Shown: in pieces, positions 6,793 to 8,366 of the stretch
Position numbering within the stretch: the first letter of the stretch is position 1
Layout of the letters: each line of letters begins with the position of its first letter
Assembly (NCBI GenBank): GCA_937864935.1
Contig: CALMDN010000529.1
Coordinates: forward strand, 1 to 8,366
Direction of reading: 5' to 3'
DNA: 8,366 bases
Source: an uncultured Bacteroidales bacterium
Lineage (GTDB): Bacteria > Bacteroidota > Bacteroidia > Bacteroidales > Lentimicrobiaceae
Translations under genes and position numbers: made by a program
The notes under the pieces: model-generated
Database searches by the model: none
Seen by the model: only the letters and a program-made list of their open reading frames with translations
Told to the model about the DNA's origin: nothing

Positions 6793-8004
6793 TTATTCTT
6801 CATCCAATGACAATGGCCGGAAGTCCGGAGTCAGCAACACCGACACCTCAGGATTGCTGATCCAGCTGCTTTCGGTCAGGGTGCTGAAGTTGATCCGGCC
6901 GACAATGTAGTTACCATCCGGCGAACGGTATTTTTCTTTGATGCTGATAAAATCAGAAGACGGTACATCCCCGCGGTTGCGGAAGCTGACATAAACTTCA
7001 AGTGAGAATTCACCGGTTAAGGTAAGTACCTGCTGGCTACGCTTTTTATATTCGTAACGATAGTTATACGACAAAGCAGAAATATCACTCAACACAGCGG
7101 AAGCCGTGGGGAAGGCTCCGGCACCTTTCCCCATAAAAAACTGCTTGTCGGCAAATCCGGTCTCGGTCTGCACCCCGTTAAGAACATCATCTACGTTGAA
7201 AAACCTGCTTGAATCATCAACAAACTGCGGAAGTACAAAAGCAATCACCCGGTTGTCACCAAATTTGTGGGCATGGGCAATCAGTTTGATTTTATATCCC
7301 TTCTCTCCGGCCACCCTGAGATCAAGCACCCCAAGGCGTTGAATTCCCAGGTTAAATATGCGGTCAGGATTTTCAACGATGCCGAAAGCATGCAGCAACA
7401 GGATGAGTAATTTATACTTAGCGTCATGCCCCTCAATGTCGAGAGCAGGATTGCTTTCGGCATACCCCAGGTCCTGCGCCAGCTTCAGGGCATCGCTGAG
7501 TGAAAGCTTATCCCGGTATATCCGGGTCAGTATATAATTGGTTGATCCGTTGACAATGCCTTCCAGCGAAACCAGCAAATCATTGTCGTAATACTCCTCC
7601 AGGTTGCGGATTATCGGAATACTGGCACAACTGGCTGCCTCGTAAAGAAACGGGACATTGTATTGTTGCTGAAGCAGCAGCAGTTCATGGAGATGATCCG
7701 CAATCATTTTTTTGTTGGCGCTCACAACACCTTTGCCATTGCGCATTGCTGCCGATGCAATTTCAAAGGCGGCCTCCGAATCATCGATCAGTTCCACGAT
7801 GATGTTTATACGATCGTCATTCAACAGCTCATCCCGGTCAAACGTGAAGTATTCCTGCGGAACCGGCCGGGGTTTATCGTGTGTTTTGACACAGATTTTG
7901 CGGATGTTGGCTTTAAGGCCGGGTGTCTGCAACAGCACGTCCCACAAACCTTTTCCAACCACCCCAAATCCGAAGAGACCGATGGTTATGTCTTGTCTGC
8001 TCAT
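6793..8004 (-). CDS. hom: Homoserine dehydrogenase, monofunctional
   Basis: Catalyses NAD(P)H-dependent reduction of aspartate semialdehyde to homoserine, the branch point to threonine and methionine, in the cytoplasm. 403 residues. The Rossmann nucleotide-binding motif is GFGVVG (12-17), with SANKK (95-99, conserved Lys98). The catalytic domain shows EGIVNGSTNYIL (148-159) and LGYAESNPALDIEGHDAKYK (179-198), with Asp194 and Lys198 matching the catalytic Asp219 and Lys223 of the yeast enzyme, then GKGAGAFPTASAV (292-304). No aspartokinase is fused. The C-terminal 85 residues (about 319-403) look like a degenerate ACT-type domain, so feedback control by threonine or methionine is possible but unproven. 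The gene starts 43 bp after the PLP enzyme gene, which suggests one operon. The ATG at 8004 puts the nucleotide-binding motif at the expected place. Confidence 0.95.
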   Translation of the reverse strand: MSRQDITIGLFGFGVVGKGLWDVLLQTPGLKANIRKICVKTHDKPRPVPQEYFTFDRDELLNDDRINIIVELIDDSEAAFEIASAAMRNGKGVVSANKKMIADHLHELLLLQQQYNVPFLYEAASCASIPIIRNLEEYYDNDLLVSLEGIVNGSTNYILTRIYRDKLSLSDALKLAQDLGYAESNPALDIEGHDAKYKLLILLLHAFGIVENPDRIFNLGIQRLGVLDLRVAGEKGYKIKLIAHAHKFGDNRVIAFVLPQFVDDSSRFFNVDDVLNGVQTETGFADKQFFMGKGAGAFPTASAVLSDISALSYNYRYEYKKRSQQVLTLTGEFSLEVYVSFRNRGDVPSSDFISIKEKYRSPDGNYIVGRINFSTLTESSWISNPEVSVLLTPDFRPLSLDEE

Positions 8005-8047
8005 ATGGTATAGTCAGGTATTAAATAAAACTTTGATTTATAATGAA

Positions 8048-8366
8048 TTAAAGGCAAGCAAATGCCTGTTCAAGGTCAGCTATGAGATCTTCATGGTCTT
8101 CCAGTCCGACCGAAAGTCTGATCAGGCTATCGGTAATTCCCGATGCAACGCGCATTTCAGCCGGGATTGACTTATGGGTCATGGTAGCGGGATGGCAACT
8201 CAGACTTTTTACTCCGCCAAGACTCTCTGCCAGTTTAAACAGCTTTGCGGATGTCACTACGGTATTGGCTGCAGCTATGGTATCAGACTTCAGTGTAAAA
8301 CTCACCATACCACCGGAATAACGCTGCTGGGCAACTGCTACAGCATGATTCGCATGGGTGCTCAAG
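8048..8366 (-). CDS. C-terminal part of a cystathionine gamma-synthase/lyase-type PLP enzyme, 5' end beyond the window
   Basis: Only the last 105 or so of about 380-400 residues are present; the PLP lysine lies outside. The visible part is typical of the trans-sulfuration (Cys/Met metabolism PLP-dependent) family: HANHAVAVAQQ, SGGMVSF, AESLGGVKSL, HPATMTHKSIP, and SLIRLSVGLEDHEDLIADLE near the end, where the Arg of LIRLSVG binds the substrate carboxylate. It would form or break cystathionine or another gamma-substituted amino acid. Being just upstream of homoserine dehydrogenase favours a role in methionine synthesis, such as cystathionine gamma-synthase acting on O-acylhomoserine, but gamma-lyase, methionine gamma-lyase and O-acetylhomoserine sulfhydrylase cannot be told apart from this fragment. 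TTG at 8365 is an internal Leu codon, not a start. Confidence 0.9.
   Translation of the reverse strand, partial: LSTHANHAVAVAQQRYSGGMVSFTLKSDTIAAANTVVTSAKLFKLAESLGGVKSLSCHPATMTHKSIPAEMRVASGITDSLIRLSVGLEDHEDLIADLEQAFACL

Overview
The window looks like chromosomal DNA of a free-living or animal-associated Bacteroidota, probably of the Bacteroidales/Marinilabiliales type. Three things point there. The galactanase ends in a type IX secretion (T9SS) sorting domain. The putative promoters match the Bacteroidota -7 consensus TAnnTTTG and lack strong Shine-Dalgarno sites. The methyltransferase and the thioredoxin look like families I remember from Bacteroidales. No search was run, so the taxonomy is inference.

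Left part (1-4109): a GH89 alpha-N-acetylglucosaminidase gene runs leftwards off the window edge. It is divergent from a rightward pair, a small cytoplasmic thioredoxin-like protein and a secreted GH53 endo-beta-1,4-galactanase. The two glycosidases suggest breakdown of glycans (alpha-GlcNAc-capped host glycans and pectic galactan), but no SusC/SusD pair, sulfatase or regulator is visible, so this is not a demonstrable polysaccharide utilisation locus. Between the convergent galactanase and rsgA genes lies a 123-bp nested palindromic element that resembles a MITE and may also work as a two-way terminator.

Middle part (4292-6298): two leftward genes, a long-form RsgA-type circularly permuted GTPase (30S ribosome maturation) and a class I SAM-dependent methyltransferase. 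A clear hairpin between them suggests separate transcription units.

The 494-bp non-coding stretch at 6299-6792 holds a terminator-like hairpin, a 126-bp inverted-repeat element with AAGTAAA tandem repeats, a perfect TAnnTTTG box, and a hairpin with 23-bp arms. It is the least explained part of the window.

Right part (6793-8366): a leftward, probably co-transcribed pair for methionine/threonine supply. The C-terminal end of a cystathionine gamma-synthase/lyase-type PLP enzyme is followed 43 bp later by a complete homoserine dehydrogenase. Homoserine made by the dehydrogenase, once O-acylated by an enzyme not seen here, would be the substrate of the PLP enzyme. No phage, CRISPR, tRNA, rRNA or defence genes are visible, and I found no convincing undescribed multi-gene system. 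The intergenic palindromes are the best leads.
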